In this document: positions 17,516 through 26,509 of the stretch, one piece after another
How positions within the stretch are numbered: position 1 is the stretch's first letter
How the letters are laid out: each line of letters begins with the position of its first letter
DNA from: UKL13-2 sp036394575
GTDB taxonomy: Bacteria > Pseudomonadota > Gammaproteobacteria > Burkholderiales > Usitatibacteraceae
Direction: 5' to 3'
DNA length: 64,000 nucleotides
Assembly: GCA_036394575.1 (NCBI GenBank)
Contig: DASWEY010000034.1
Coordinates: 1-64,000, forward strand
Program-made: the position numbers and the translations under genes
The notes under the pieces: generated by a model
What the model saw: the letters and a program-made list of their open reading frames with translations, nothing else
Databases searched by the model: none
What the model was told of the DNA's origin: nothing

Positions 17516-18547
17516 ATGGAAAAAATTACGATCACACGCCCGGACGACTGGCATTTGCATGTGCGCGATGGCGATGCGCTGAAAGCCGTGCTGCCCGATA
17601 CCGTGCGCCAGTTTGCCCGCGCCATCATCATGCCCAATCTGAAGCCGCCGGTGCGCAGCGTCGATGATGCGCGCGCCTATCGCGAGCGCATCATCGCGGC
17701 CATACCGGCCGGCGCCGCCTTCGAGCCCTTGATGACGCTGTATCTCACCGACAACACCGCGCCCGACGAGATCAGGCGCGCCAGGGATAGCGGTTTCATC
17801 AAGGCGGTGAAGTATTACCCGGCGGGCGCCACCACCAATTCCGATTCCGGCGTCACCGATTTGCGCAAATGCGATGCGGTATTCGAGGCGATGCAGGCCG
17901 TCGGCCTGCCGCTGCTGCTGCACGGCGAGGTGACGGACAGCCATATCGATATTTTCGATCGCGAAAAAATCTTTGTCGAAAAACACCTGATTCCGCTCAC
18001 ATTGCGTTTCCCGAAGTTGCGCATGGTGCTCGAGCACATCACCACGGCCAACGCGGTCAAGTTTGTGCTCGCCGCCAACGACAATGTCGCCGCGACCATC
18101 ACCGCCCATCATCTGCTGTTCAATCGCAGCGATATTTTCAAGGGCGGCATTCGTCCGCATTACTACTGCCTGCCGGTGTTGAAGCGCGAGGAACACCGCT
18201 TGGCGCTGCTCAAGGCGGCGACCGGCGGCAACGCCAAATTCTTTCTCGGCACCGATAGCGCCCCGCATGCGCGCAACACCAAGGAAGCAAGCTGCGGCTG
18301 TGCCGGTTGCTACACCGCGCTGCATGCCATGGCGTTGTATGCGGAGGCCTTCGAGAGTGTCGATGCGCTGGACAAGCTCGAAGGCTTCGCCAGTTTTCAT
18401 GGCGCGGATTTCTACGGCCTGCCCCGCAATACCGGCAAGCTGACCTTGCAGCGCTCGGCCTGGAAAATTCCCGAGGAGATCGCCTTCCCGGTATCGAATG
18501 TCGTGCCCCTGCGTGCCGGGGAAACCCTGCACTGGCGTCTGGCCTGA
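17516..18547 (+). CDS. pyrC: Dihydroorotase
   Basis: A 343-residue zinc amidohydrolase of the E. coli PyrC type, which cyclises carbamoyl-aspartate to dihydroorotate in pyrimidine synthesis. Motifs: DDWHLHVRDG (metal His pair, about 11-20), KYYPAGATTNSDSG (the carbamylated lysine region), LLLHGEVTD, LEHITT and LGTDSAPH (catalytic Asp). The length is normal and the ATG start gives the standard N-terminus. It follows repeat copy 1; no ribosome site of note is visible. Confidence 0.96.
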   Translation: MEKITITRPDDWHLHVRDGDALKAVLPDTVRQFARAIIMPNLKPPVRSVDDARAYRERIIAAIPAGAAFEPLMTLYLTDNTAPDEIRRARDSGFIKAVKYYPAGATTNSDSGVTDLRKCDAVFEAMQAVGLPLLLHGEVTDSHIDIFDREKIFVEKHLIPLTLRFPKLRMVLEHITTANAVKFVLAANDNVAATITAHHLLFNRSDIFKGGIRPHYYCLPVLKREEHRLALLKAATGGNAKFFLGTDSAPHARNTKEASCGCAGCYTALHAMALYAEAFESVDALDKLEGFASFHGADFYGLPRNTGKLTLQRSAWKIPEEIAFPVSNVVPLRAGETLHWRLA

Positions 18548-18602
18548 GGCGTGTTTCTGCTTGGGGTGGCGCGGCGTCTGTGGCGGTTGCAGCCTGAAAA
18601 CC

Positions 18603-19460
18603 ATGCGTGAAACCATGCCCGGCGCGGCAATATCGGCGGCCCTGTCCTGGCCGGAAGCGCAGCCGCGCTTTGCCTCGCCATGCTTCGATGCGATTCGCGC
18701 ACGGCTGGATGAACTGGGATCGGCCGCCTGGCCGACTGTGGACGAACTCAATCGCCTGGCCGCACGGCATGGTCTTGGCAACCATGCAGGCCTGCCCATC
18801 CAGTTCATCGCGCCGCGCGGCGATGAATCAACCGCGATGCACTACGAAACCCGCATTGCGCAAACCGGCTGCGTCGCCACACGCGAGATCTGGCACGATC
18901 TGTTCAATGCGCTGCAATGGCTGAGTTTTCCAAAATCGAAGGCGACGATTTCCGCTGCGCATGCCCGCCTGTTGGCCGCGCGCAGCGAGCGGGAATCGAA
19001 GGCGCGCTCGGTGCCGCGCGATGTGTTGACCCTGTTCGACGAGGGCGGCCTGGTCATCTGCTCCGCCGATGCTGCCCTGCTCGATCTGGTACGGACATTC
19101 AAATGGCGCACGTTGTTTGTGGAACGGCGTGCCGACGCGCTGGCGAATATGCGCTTCTATCTTGCCGGTCATTCGGTGCTTGAAAAAATGCTGGCCCCGT
19201 TCATCGGTATCACCGCCAAGGCAATGCTGGTTGAAGTCGAGCCGGATTTTGTTCAGTCGACCGCAGAGGCGCAGCTTGTACAAGCCGACGCCCTCGCCGC
19301 ACAGTGGCTGCAGGATGAAACCAATCTGCGCTCGACGCGCAATCTGCACCCGGTGCCGATCCTCGGCATACCGGGATGGGATGCCCGCAATGAAGCGCCG
19401 GCGTTTTACGATGACCGCCACTATTTCCGCGCCGGCTATACGCGCGATGAAAAGCGATAA
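18603..19460 (+). CDS. DUF3025-domain protein
   Basis: A 285-residue protein whose central part (HYETRIAQTGCVATREIWHDLFNALQWLSFPKSK, quoted here only as the WHDLFNAL core at about 100-107) marks the DUF3025 family of unknown function found in beta- and gammaproteobacteria. No signal peptide or membrane segment is seen. I start at the ATG that begins MRETMPG; the open frame runs further upstream into pyrC without family sequence. It lies 55 nt after pyrC and ends about 70 nt before RNase P RNA. Confidence 0.85.
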   Translation: MRETMPGAAISAALSWPEAQPRFASPCFDAIRARLDELGSAAWPTVDELNRLAARHGLGNHAGLPIQFIAPRGDESTAMHYETRIAQTGCVATREIWHDLFNALQWLSFPKSKATISAAHARLLAARSERESKARSVPRDVLTLFDEGGLVICSADAALLDLVRTFKWRTLFVERRADALANMRFYLAGHSVLEKMLAPFIGITAKAMLVEVEPDFVQSTAEAQLVQADALAAQWLQDETNLRSTRNLHPVPILGIPGWDARNEAPAFYDDRHYFRAGYTRDEKR

Positions 19461-19528
19461 AAGTCATCGGCACATTGCCGACCATCACGGGGCGCTGCCC
19501 GATGATGCGCGCATGCGATAATCGGGCC

Positions 19529-19846
19529 GGAAGCACGCCAGACGGTCGCTGTGCACGCGTTGCATAGAGGAAAGTCCGGACTCCATAGAGCAGGGTAGTG
19601 GGTAACCCCCATCCACCGCGAGGTGAGGATCAGAGCTACAGAGACGAGTCGCGCATCGGTCGCAAGGCCGTTGCGCGGGTGAAACGAGCAATCTCTACCC
19701 GGAGCAATACCAAATAGGCAGGCAGTGATGCGGCTCGCAGAGCCTGCGGGTAGGTAGCTTGAGGCGCGCGGTAACGCGCGTCCCAGAGGAATGACCGTCA
19801 TAGCACGCAAGTGCCGTAACAGAATCCGGCTTATCGGTGTGCTTCC
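19529..19846 (+). ncRNA. rnpB: RNase P RNA (class A)
   Basis: The catalytic RNA that matures tRNA 5' ends. The ends pair to form P1: GGAAGCAC (19529-19536) with GTGCTTCC (19839-19846). The universal core is clear: GAGGAAAGTCCGGACTCC near the 5' end, GGGTGAAACGAGCAATCTC in the middle, and AGAGGAATGACCGTC plus ACAGAATCCGGCTTAT near the 3' end. The length of about 318 nt is slightly below the usual 340-380 of class A. Boundaries are set by P1 and may be off by a few bases. Confidence 0.95.
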
Positions 19847-20003
19847 CCAGATTTTTGTCATTTTGCCTTTTTGAGGCTCGCGCCTTCTTTTCTAGAAGTT
19901 ACTTTAAGTGTTTAGGCTATGTGGCTAATTACCAACAAGGTTTTCCACAGGCTAATGAGCTTTAGGAATATGCGCTAAGTCCCTGACGCAAAACAAAAAA
20001 AAC

Positions 20004-20034
20004 AAAAAACCCGCTTGACTGCGGGTTTTTTGTT
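20004..20034 (+). terminator. Rho-independent terminator upstream of mraZ
   Basis: An 11-bp stem of AAAAAACCCGC (20004-20014) and GCGGGTTTTTT (20021-20031) with a 6-nt loop and T-run. It separates rnpB transcription from the dcw operon. The A-tract on the left arm would let it work on the other strand as well. Confidence 0.85.
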
Positions 20035-20040
20035 GCCTAT

Positions 20041-20066
20041 AGTGTCCACAAGTGGTGAAAAGTGGG
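20041..20066 (+). promoter_or_regulatory. Candidate MraZ operator
   Basis: Three direct repeats with exact 10-bp period: AGTGTC (20041), AGTGGT (20051) and AGTGGG (20061). MraZ is known to bind three 5-nt TGGGN-type repeats spaced by 5 nt upstream of its own gene and repress the dcw operon. The first repeat is degenerate. The distance to the mraZ start (45 nt) is appropriate. Confidence 0.6.
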
Positions 20067-20111
20067 TTTTTTGATAAACCTAAGGTTTTTCCCTGTTCGG
20101 GAGGAGATTTC

Positions 20112-20555
20112 GTGTTTCAAGGGGCATCACAAATCAGTCTGGATGCGAAGGGTCGCTTGGGCGTCCCGGTCAAGCATCGTGATCCGCTGTCCGCAGGCAA
20201 TGCGGGCAAGCTGGTGCTGACGGCACATCCCGAGGGATGCCTGCTGATGTATCCCCTGCAAGCCTGGGAGCCGATCCGCGACAAGGTGATGACCTTTCCC
20301 AGTCTTGATCGCACCGCCAGCCTGTGGAAGCGCCTGCTGATCGGTTTTGCCGAAGAGGTCATGCTTGACAGCGCCGGCCGCATTCTGGTGTCGCCCGAAC
20401 TCCGCGGCTACGCCGGCATCGAAAAACAAATCATGCTGGTCGGGCAAGGCAGCCATTTCGAAGTGTGGAACGCAAGCGCCTGGAACGAGCAGCTGAAGGC
20501 CCTGACTTCGGGCGCGGCGGGCCTGCCGCCGGGCACTGAAAACTTCTCTCTTTGA
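20112..20555 (+). CDS. mraZ: Division/cell-wall cluster transcriptional repressor MraZ
   Basis: A 147-residue protein with two AbrB-like SpoVT domains, each with the DxxGR motif: LDAKGRLGVP (about 10-19) and LDSAGRILVSPELR (about 84-97). MraZ forms a ring that binds repeats in front of its own gene and controls the whole cluster. The start is GTG, preceded by GGGAGGAG, and gives the normal N-terminus FQGASQISLD; an upstream in-frame ATG at 20052 would fall inside the operator repeats. It is the first gene of the dcw operon. Confidence 0.96.
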   Translation: MFQGASQISLDAKGRLGVPVKHRDPLSAGNAGKLVLTAHPEGCLLMYPLQAWEPIRDKVMTFPSLDRTASLWKRLLIGFAEEVMLDSAGRILVSPELRGYAGIEKQIMLVGQGSHFEVWNASAWNEQLKALTSGAAGLPPGTENFSL

Positions 20556-20564
20556 CCGCGGCTC

Positions 20565-21518
20565 GTGAATGAATTCAATCCTTCGCCGGCACACATCACC
20601 GTCCTGCTCCGCGAAGCGGTCGATGCGCTGGCAATCAAGCCCGACGGCATTTATGTCGATTGCACCTTCGGGCGCGGTGGGCACAGCCGCGAGATCCTGG
20701 CGCGTCTGGGGCCTGCGGGAAAACTTATCGCCATCGATCGCGATGTCGCCGCGATCGAGGCAAACCGGATAGACGACAAGCGATTCAGCCTGGTACATGC
20801 GGCGATGAGTGACATCGCGGCAGTGCTGGAACAGCAACAGGCAGGCGCAGTGGACGGGGTGTTGGCGGATTTGGGGGTGTCATCACCGCAGCTGGATGAT
20901 GGCGAACGGGGTTTCAGTTTCCGTTTCGATGCGCCGCTGGACATGCGCATGGATCAAACGCGGGGCGAAACCGTTGCCGATTGGCTGGGTCGCGCCGAAG
21001 AGCGCGAAATTGGGGAGGTCATCTGGCGCTATGGTGAAGAACGGTTTGCTAAGACCATTGCAAGGAAGATTGTTGCGGCAAGGAGCACCGGACGTATTCG
21101 GACCACGCGCGAGCTTGCCCAGCTCGTGGCTGAAACCGTCCGCACGCGCGAGCCGGGCCAGCACCCCGCAACCCGCACGTTTCAAGCTTTTCGGATTTTC
21201 ATCAATCAAGAGCTTGAAGAGATAGAAAAGGTTTTGCCGCGGGCCGTGACCTGCCTGCGGACAGGAGGAAGATTGGTCATTATCAGTTTCCACTCGCTGG
21301 AAGACCGCATCGTGAAGCGCTTCATGCAGGCCGCTTCCCGGGCGGACCGTCTGCCCTCGAATTTCCCGATTCGTGCCGGCGAGATCGACGAAGCCACGCT
21401 GACCCTGGTCGGACGCGCGGTGAAAGCCGGCGAGGCCGAGGTCTCCGCCAACCCGCGCGCGCGCAGTGCGGTGATGCGCGTGGCCGAACGCACCGCGCTG
21501 CATGCGAGGGCCGCATGA
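20565..21518 (+). CDS. rsmH: 16S rRNA (cytosine(1402)-N4)-methyltransferase
   Basis: A 317-residue SAM-dependent methyltransferase (MraW) that N4-methylates C1402; rsmI at 14.8 kb adds the 2'-O-methyl on the same nucleotide. Motifs: HITVLLREAVDAL, YVDCTFGRGGHSREIL (SAM loop, about 30-45), DGVLADLGVSSPQLD and VIISFHSLEDRIVK. GTG start, 9 nt after mraZ. Its end overlaps ftsL by 4 nt (ATGA). Confidence 0.97.
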   Translation: MNEFNPSPAHITVLLREAVDALAIKPDGIYVDCTFGRGGHSREILARLGPAGKLIAIDRDVAAIEANRIDDKRFSLVHAAMSDIAAVLEQQQAGAVDGVLADLGVSSPQLDDGERGFSFRFDAPLDMRMDQTRGETVADWLGRAEEREIGEVIWRYGEERFAKTIARKIVAARSTGRIRTTRELAQLVAETVRTREPGQHPATRTFQAFRIFINQELEEIEKVLPRAVTCLRTGGRLVIISFHSLEDRIVKRFMQAASRADRLPSNFPIRAGEIDEATLTLVGRAVKAGEAEVSANPRARSAVMRVAERTALHARAA

Positions 21519-21832
21519 CGCGCCTCAACATGATCCTGCTGATCGCGCTCGTCGGCTGTGCGCTGTCGGTGGTGACCTCGCAGCACAAGGCGCGCAAGCT
21601 GTTCATGGAGCAGCAGTCGCTGCAGGACGGCGAGCGCAAGCTCGACCAGGAATGGCGCGAGCTGCTGATCGAAAGTCAGACCCTGGGCACCGGCAAATTC
21701 ATCGAACAAAAAGCCACGCGCGACCTGGGCATGACCGTTCCGGACGCGAAGAAGACTGTGATCCTGATGCTTGATGCCGCGCCCGCGGCCATGGCCGACC
21801 CGAAAACGGGCGATTGGGGGGCCGCCAAATGA
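21515..21832 (+). CDS. ftsL: Cell division protein FtsL
   Basis: A 105-residue bitopic protein: a short cytoplasmic start, one membrane segment (about 5-22) and a heptad-like periplasmic helix (KARKLFMEQQSLQDGERKLDQEW) as in FtsL, which forms the FtsQLB complex and helps activate FtsWI. FtsL sequence is poorly conserved; the call relies on size, topology and position between rsmH and ftsI. It overlaps both neighbours by 4 nt. Confidence 0.93.
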   Translation: MTRLNMILLIALVGCALSVVTSQHKARKLFMEQQSLQDGERKLDQEWRELLIESQTLGTGKFIEQKATRDLGMTVPDAKKTVILMLDAAPAAMADPKTGDWGAAK

Positions 21833-23571
21833 ATTTCTCCTCCAAACGCATCGCTTCGCCGGAGTTGCGCCTCAAGCTGGAAGGCTGGCGCTCGCGGGTG
21901 GTGCTGATCGGCTGTCTCGGCGTGTTCGCGATCCTGCTCGGCCGTTCGTTTTATTTGCAGGGGCTGAACAACGATTTCCTGCAGGCCAAGGGCGAGGCGC
22001 GCTTTGTCCGCGTGGTCGACATGCCGGCTTCGCGCGGTGCGGTGATGGACCGCAACGGCAAGGCGCTGGCGATTTCCACCCCGGTCGAATCGATCTGGGC
22101 AGCGCCCGCCGATATGGAGGCCCTGGACAATGCGCAACTCAACAAGCTTGCGTCCGTGCTGGCAATGGACAGGAAGCAGCTCGCCGACAAGCTCGGCGAA
22201 AAGGAAAAAAATTTCGTGTGGGTCAAGCGCCAGCTTTCGCCTGACCAGGCGGCACGGGTGATGGCCCTGAAAATTCCCAGGCTGTTTCAGCAACGCGAAT
22301 TCCGCCGTTATTACCCGGCCGGCGATGTCACGGCGCATGTGATCGGTTTCACCAGTCTCGAAGATCAGGGGCAGGAAGGCATCGAGCTGGCACAGCAGTC
22401 CTTGCTGGCGGGCTTCCCCGGCCAGCGGCGCGTGATCAAGGACCGCAAGGGACGCATCGTCGAGGACGTCGAAAGCCTGAAAGTGCCGCGCGAAGGCAGG
22501 CCGCTGAGCCTGTCGATCGACGAGCGCCTGCAATACATTGCCCATCGCGAGCTGAAGGCGGCGGTCGAAGCCAACAAGGCCAAGGGCGGGGCACTGGTGA
22601 TGCTCGATGCGCACACCGGCGAAGTGTTGGCCCTGGTCAACCAGCCGGATTTCAACCCCAACAACCGCGCCAATTTCCAGCCCAGGCAGATGCGCAACCG
22701 CAGCGTCACCGACACCTTCGAGCCCGGTTCCACCTTCAAGCCGTTCGCGGTCGCGGCCGGCCTCGAGGCCGGCATCATCAAGCCCGATACCGTGATCCAG
22801 ACCGGCAACGGCCTGACCATGGCCGGCTACACGATTACCGATACCCACCCGGCACCGCAACTGAGCGTGGCGGAAATCATCCAGCATTCCTCGAACATCG
22901 GCACCGCCAAGATTGCATTGCAGCTGCCGGCGGAGCAGTTGTGGAATTTCTATAACGAACTCGGCTTCGGTCTGGTGCCCAAGACCGGCTTCCCCGGCGA
23001 GGCCTCGGGCCGACTGCGTCCGGCCAGGGCCTGGCGACCGGTTGAGCAGGCGACCATGTCCTACGGTTACGGCGTGTCGGTCAGCGCCTTGCAGCTGGCG
23101 CGTGCCTACACCATTTTCACCAACGACGGCGTGCTGCTGCCGGCGACTTTCATGAAGCGCGACGGCGAAGTGATCGGCAAGCAGATCATCTCCGCCAAAA
23201 CCGCGCGCGCGCTATCGCAAATGCTCGAGACCGTTACACAGGCCGGCGGCACGGCGGTCAAGGGCCATGTGCCCGGCTACCGCGTGGCCGGAAAAACCGG
23301 CTCGGCCTGGAAGATCGTCAACGGCCAGTATGCGGAGAATCTCTATCTCTCGTCCTTTGTCGGTTATGGCCCGGTGTCGAATCCACGATACATCGTGGCG
23401 GTCACCATCGACGAGCCCTCCGCGGGCAAGGTCTACGGCGGCGATGTATCCGCGCCGGTGTTCTCGAATGTGATGTCGCAGGCGCTGCGCCTTGCCGGTG
23501 TGCCGCCCGATGCGCAGATCAAGGAAGCGGCCGCGCCCGCCGTACTTGCCGCTGCGAAGGACCGCGGCTGA
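21829..23571 (+). CDS. ftsI: Peptidoglycan D,D-transpeptidase FtsI (PBP3)
   Basis: A 580-residue class B penicillin-binding protein, the septal transpeptidase. One N-terminal membrane segment (about 22-42, VVLIGCLGVFAILLGRS) leads to the pedestal domain (DMPASRGAVMDRNGKALA) and the transpeptidase domain with active-site SxxK in PGSTFKPF, SxN in HSSNIG and KTGS in AGKTGSAWK. The ATG overlaps the ftsL stop by 4 nt; a TTG five codons upstream is less likely. Its partner FtsW is encoded five genes downstream. Confidence 0.97.
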   Translation: MNFSSKRIASPELRLKLEGWRSRVVLIGCLGVFAILLGRSFYLQGLNNDFLQAKGEARFVRVVDMPASRGAVMDRNGKALAISTPVESIWAAPADMEALDNAQLNKLASVLAMDRKQLADKLGEKEKNFVWVKRQLSPDQAARVMALKIPRLFQQREFRRYYPAGDVTAHVIGFTSLEDQGQEGIELAQQSLLAGFPGQRRVIKDRKGRIVEDVESLKVPREGRPLSLSIDERLQYIAHRELKAAVEANKAKGGALVMLDAHTGEVLALVNQPDFNPNNRANFQPRQMRNRSVTDTFEPGSTFKPFAVAAGLEAGIIKPDTVIQTGNGLTMAGYTITDTHPAPQLSVAEIIQHSSNIGTAKIALQLPAEQLWNFYNELGFGLVPKTGFPGEASGRLRPARAWRPVEQATMSYGYGVSVSALQLARAYTIFTNDGVLLPATFMKRDGEVIGKQIISAKTARALSQMLETVTQAGGTAVKGHVPGYRVAGKTGSAWKIVNGQYAENLYLSSFVGYGPVSNPRYIVAVTIDEPSAGKVYGGDVSAPVFSNVMSQALRLAGVPPDAQIKEAAAPAVLAAAKDRG

Positions 23572-25121
23572 TGAGCAGCGTGATGAATTCAATCTCCCCG
23601 GACATGTTGCCGATTTCCTCACCCGACGCCCTGGTTCGCGCGCTGGTCACCCTGCCTGCGCAAATCAGCGAAGTCACCGCCAGCAGTCGCGAGGCGCGCC
23701 GCGGTTCGATGTTCCTCGCCTATCCGGGCGCGACCCGCGATGGCCGCGATTTTATCGCCGATGCCATCGCCCGCGGCGCCTCCGCCATCTTGTATGAGGC
23801 GAACAGTTTTGCATGGAATGCCGGCTGGAAAGTGCCGCATATCGCGGTCGACAACCTGAAAGCGCATGCCAGCCTGATCGCGGGTCATGTCTACCGGCAC
23901 CCGTCCGACGCGCTATGGATGGTCGGCGTGACTGGCACCAATGGCAAGACCTCGGTGTCGCAATGGGTGGCGCAGGCGCTCGGCATCGCCGGCCGCAACG
24001 CAGTGGTGCTGGGCACCATCGGCAACGGTTTCATCGGCAGGCTGGTCGTTTCGGGCAACACGACGCCCGATGCGGTCGATCTGCAGCGCCTGCTGCGTGA
24101 ATACGTCAATGCCGGCGCCAATGCTTGCGCGATGGAAGTGTCGAGCCACGGCCTCGACCAGGGGCGCGTCGCCGACATCAAATACGACGTCGCAGTGTTC
24201 ACCAACCTGACTCGCGACCACCTCGACTATCACGGCACCATGGAGGCCTATGGCGAGGCCAAGTCGAAATTGTTCACGGCGCGCGGCCTGAAGACAGCGG
24301 TGATCAATGTCGATGACCACTTCGGGCGCACCCTGGCGGACCGCGCCGAACAGCGCGGCATCGCGGTCACGCGCTTCGCCTGCAACGGCGGCAGCAAGTT
24401 CGCCAATCTGTTCGCGACCGACCTTTCCGTCACGGCGGGCGGCCTGTCGTTCACGGTACGCTGCGCGCCTGGCAACTCCGGCGAAGCGCGAGTGGAAAGC
24501 GCCATCCTCGGCGCCTTCAATATTTCCAATCTGATGGCGGTGATCGCGGTACTGCACGCCAGCGGCATTGCCCTCGACAGGGCTGCCGCGATTGCCGGAC
24601 AGCTCACGCCGGTGCCCGGGCGCATGCAGACAGTGGATGGCGGCGGCGGGCGCGGCAGCGCTAGCAACAAACCCCTGGTGGTGGTCGACTATGCGCATAC
24701 GCCCGACGCGCTGGAAAAGGCGCTATCCACGGTGGCCGCGATCGTCCCCGATCGCGGGCGGCTGATTTCGGTATTCGGCTGCGGCGGCGACCGCGACCGC
24801 GGCAAGCGCCCGCAGATGGGCGCCATTTCGGCCAGATATGCCGACATGAGCATCGTGACCTCGGACAATCCGCGCACCGAGGAGCCGCGCAAGATCATTG
24901 CCGATATCGAACCGGGGCTGTCCGGTTCCGTCTATCGCGTCGTCGAGGACCGCCAACAGGCGATTTACGAAGCCCTCAACGAGGCGCGCGCCAACGATAT
25001 CGTGGTGATCGCCGGCAAGGGACACGAGGATTACCAGATCATCGGCGAGACCAAACTGCATTTCAGCGATGTCGAAGTGGCACGCGAAGCGCTGGCGGAA
25101 TGGCGGGGGCGCGCATCGTGA
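23571..25121 (+). CDS. murE: UDP-MurNAc-tripeptide synthetase MurE
   Basis: A 516-residue Mur ligase that adds the third amino acid to UDP-MurNAc-L-Ala-D-Glu. The ATP P-loop is VGVTGTNGKTSVSQW (about 117-131). The motif DNPRTEEP near residue 430 is the meso-diaminopimelate recognition sequence, so the cell wall should be the usual Gram-negative DAP type. It begins one base inside the ftsI stop (TGATG). The sequence is slightly longer than E. coli MurE (495), mostly at the N-terminus and in a small Gly/Ser insert before the C-terminal domain (GGGGRGSASN). Confidence 0.97.
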   Translation: MSSVMNSISPDMLPISSPDALVRALVTLPAQISEVTASSREARRGSMFLAYPGATRDGRDFIADAIARGASAILYEANSFAWNAGWKVPHIAVDNLKAHASLIAGHVYRHPSDALWMVGVTGTNGKTSVSQWVAQALGIAGRNAVVLGTIGNGFIGRLVVSGNTTPDAVDLQRLLREYVNAGANACAMEVSSHGLDQGRVADIKYDVAVFTNLTRDHLDYHGTMEAYGEAKSKLFTARGLKTAVINVDDHFGRTLADRAEQRGIAVTRFACNGGSKFANLFATDLSVTAGGLSFTVRCAPGNSGEARVESAILGAFNISNLMAVIAVLHASGIALDRAAAIAGQLTPVPGRMQTVDGGGGRGSASNKPLVVVDYAHTPDALEKALSTVAAIVPDRGRLISVFGCGGDRDRGKRPQMGAISARYADMSIVTSDNPRTEEPRKIIADIEPGLSGSVYRVVEDRQQAIYEALNEARANDIVVIAGKGHEDYQIIGETKLHFSDVEVAREALAEWRGRAS

Positions 25122-26509
25122 GCCCGTCAATCAACCGCCTGATGAGTCTGCGTGAAGCGGCGGCTGCCGTCGGTGCCGCCATGGTCAATATCGGCGTCGA
25201 AGGAGATGCTGCGCTCGCCGGTGTCTCCACCGACAGCCGCAATATCAGTGCGGGCGAACTGTTTGTCGCGCTGCCCGGCGAAAATTTCGACGGTCATGAT
25301 TATGTTGAGGCTGCCCAGGCGCGCGGCGCTGCCGGCGCAATGGTGTCGCGGGCAATTACGACACCATCCACGTTCCCGCAAATCATCGCCGACGATACCT
25401 TGCTGGCGCTGGGCCGGCTGGCGCAGAGCTGGCGCAGCCGTTTTACCCTGCCGGTCATTGCGCTGACGGGCAGCAATGGCAAGACCACGGTCAAGGAAAT
25501 GTTGCGCGCGATTCTTCGGGCGCATACCGGCAGCAGCGCCACGGTGCTGGCAACCGGGGGCAATCTGAACAACCACATCGGTGTGCCGCTGATGATGCTG
25601 CGCCTGAATGAGCAGCATCGTTACGCCGTGTTCGAAATGGGCATGAACCATTTGCTCGAGATCGACTATCTCACGCGCATGCTGAAGCCCGATGTGGCGT
25701 TGATCATCATGGCGGGTACGGCGCATATCGGTGAGTTGGGCAGCCGCGAGGCCATTGCCCAAGCCAAGGGCGAAATCCTGGCTGGTCTGCCCCGGGATGG
25801 CGTCGCAGTCATCAATATGCACGACCGGTTCGGCGAATATTGGCGCGGCCTTGCCGGGGATCGCCGGGTGATCGGCTTCGGTGTACTGCCCGCGGACGAG
25901 GTGCAGGGCGAATTTTCGGCGGAAGCACTGACCATTCGTCATGGCGACAAATCGGTTACGGTGCATTTGCATGTCGCCGGCGAGCACAACCAGCGTAATG
26001 CGCTGGCCGCTGCCGCTGCCGCGATTGCCGTCGGTGTTCCTCTTGCCACCATCGGTGAGGGACTCGAGGATTTCGACGGTGTCGCCGGCCGGCTTCGTAC
26101 CTACGAAGGCCATGGTGGCGCCACAATCATTGACGATACTTACAACGCCAATCCCGATTCGGTACGTGCCGCCATCGATGTGCTTAAAACCCGGCGCGGC
26201 AAGCGCCTGCTGGTGCTGGGCGATATGGGCGAACTGGGTCCGGCTGCGCGGGAAATGCACGGCGAAATCGGCGTGTATGCGCAAAACGCCAATCTCGACG
26301 GCGTATTTGCACTGGGGCAGCTGACCGAATCGACGGTGATGGCCATGGGCGCCTCGGGCTGGCACTTCGATTCCATCGATGAACTGGTGCAGGAAGTCCT
26401 GCCCCAGCTCAATCCCAATGCAACGGTGCTGGTCAAGGGCTCGCGCTTCATGAAGATGGAGCGCGTGGTGGCGAAACTGGTACCCAACTTTCACGGGACA
26501 TCACACTAA
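25118..26509 (+). CDS. murF: UDP-MurNAc-tripeptide--D-alanyl-D-alanine ligase
   Basis: A 463-residue Mur ligase that attaches D-Ala-D-Ala, the product of Ddl, to complete UDP-MurNAc-pentapeptide. P-loop: ALTGSNGKTTVKEML. Other marks are GGNLNNHIGVPL and DDTYNANPDSVRAAI. The start is not certain: I use the GTG that overlaps the murE stop by 4 nt; ATG codons 18 nt upstream and 24 nt downstream (MSLREAAAAVG) are alternatives. It joins mraY with a 1-nt overlap. Confidence 0.96.
   Translation: MSPSINRLMSLREAAAAVGAAMVNIGVEGDAALAGVSTDSRNISAGELFVALPGENFDGHDYVEAAQARGAAGAMVSRAITTPSTFPQIIADDTLLALGRLAQSWRSRFTLPVIALTGSNGKTTVKEMLRAILRAHTGSSATVLATGGNLNNHIGVPLMMLRLNEQHRYAVFEMGMNHLLEIDYLTRMLKPDVALIIMAGTAHIGELGSREAIAQAKGEILAGLPRDGVAVINMHDRFGEYWRGLAGDRRVIGFGVLPADEVQGEFSAEALTIRHGDKSVTVHLHVAGEHNQRNALAAAAAAIAVGVPLATIGEGLEDFDGVAGRLRTYEGHGGATIIDDTYNANPDSVRAAIDVLKTRRGKRLLVLGDMGELGPAAREMHGEIGVYAQNANLDGVFALGQLTESTVMAMGASGWHFDSIDELVQEVLPQLNPNATVLVKGSRFMKMERVVAKLVPNFHGTSH

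Noticed and set aside
17399..18808. A 469-codon antisense frame over pyrC
   Set aside because: Shadow of pyrC; His/Gln/Arg-rich low-information sequence with no ribosome site.
25127..26494. A 455-codon antisense frame over murF
   Set aside because: Shadow of murF with no recognisable domain.
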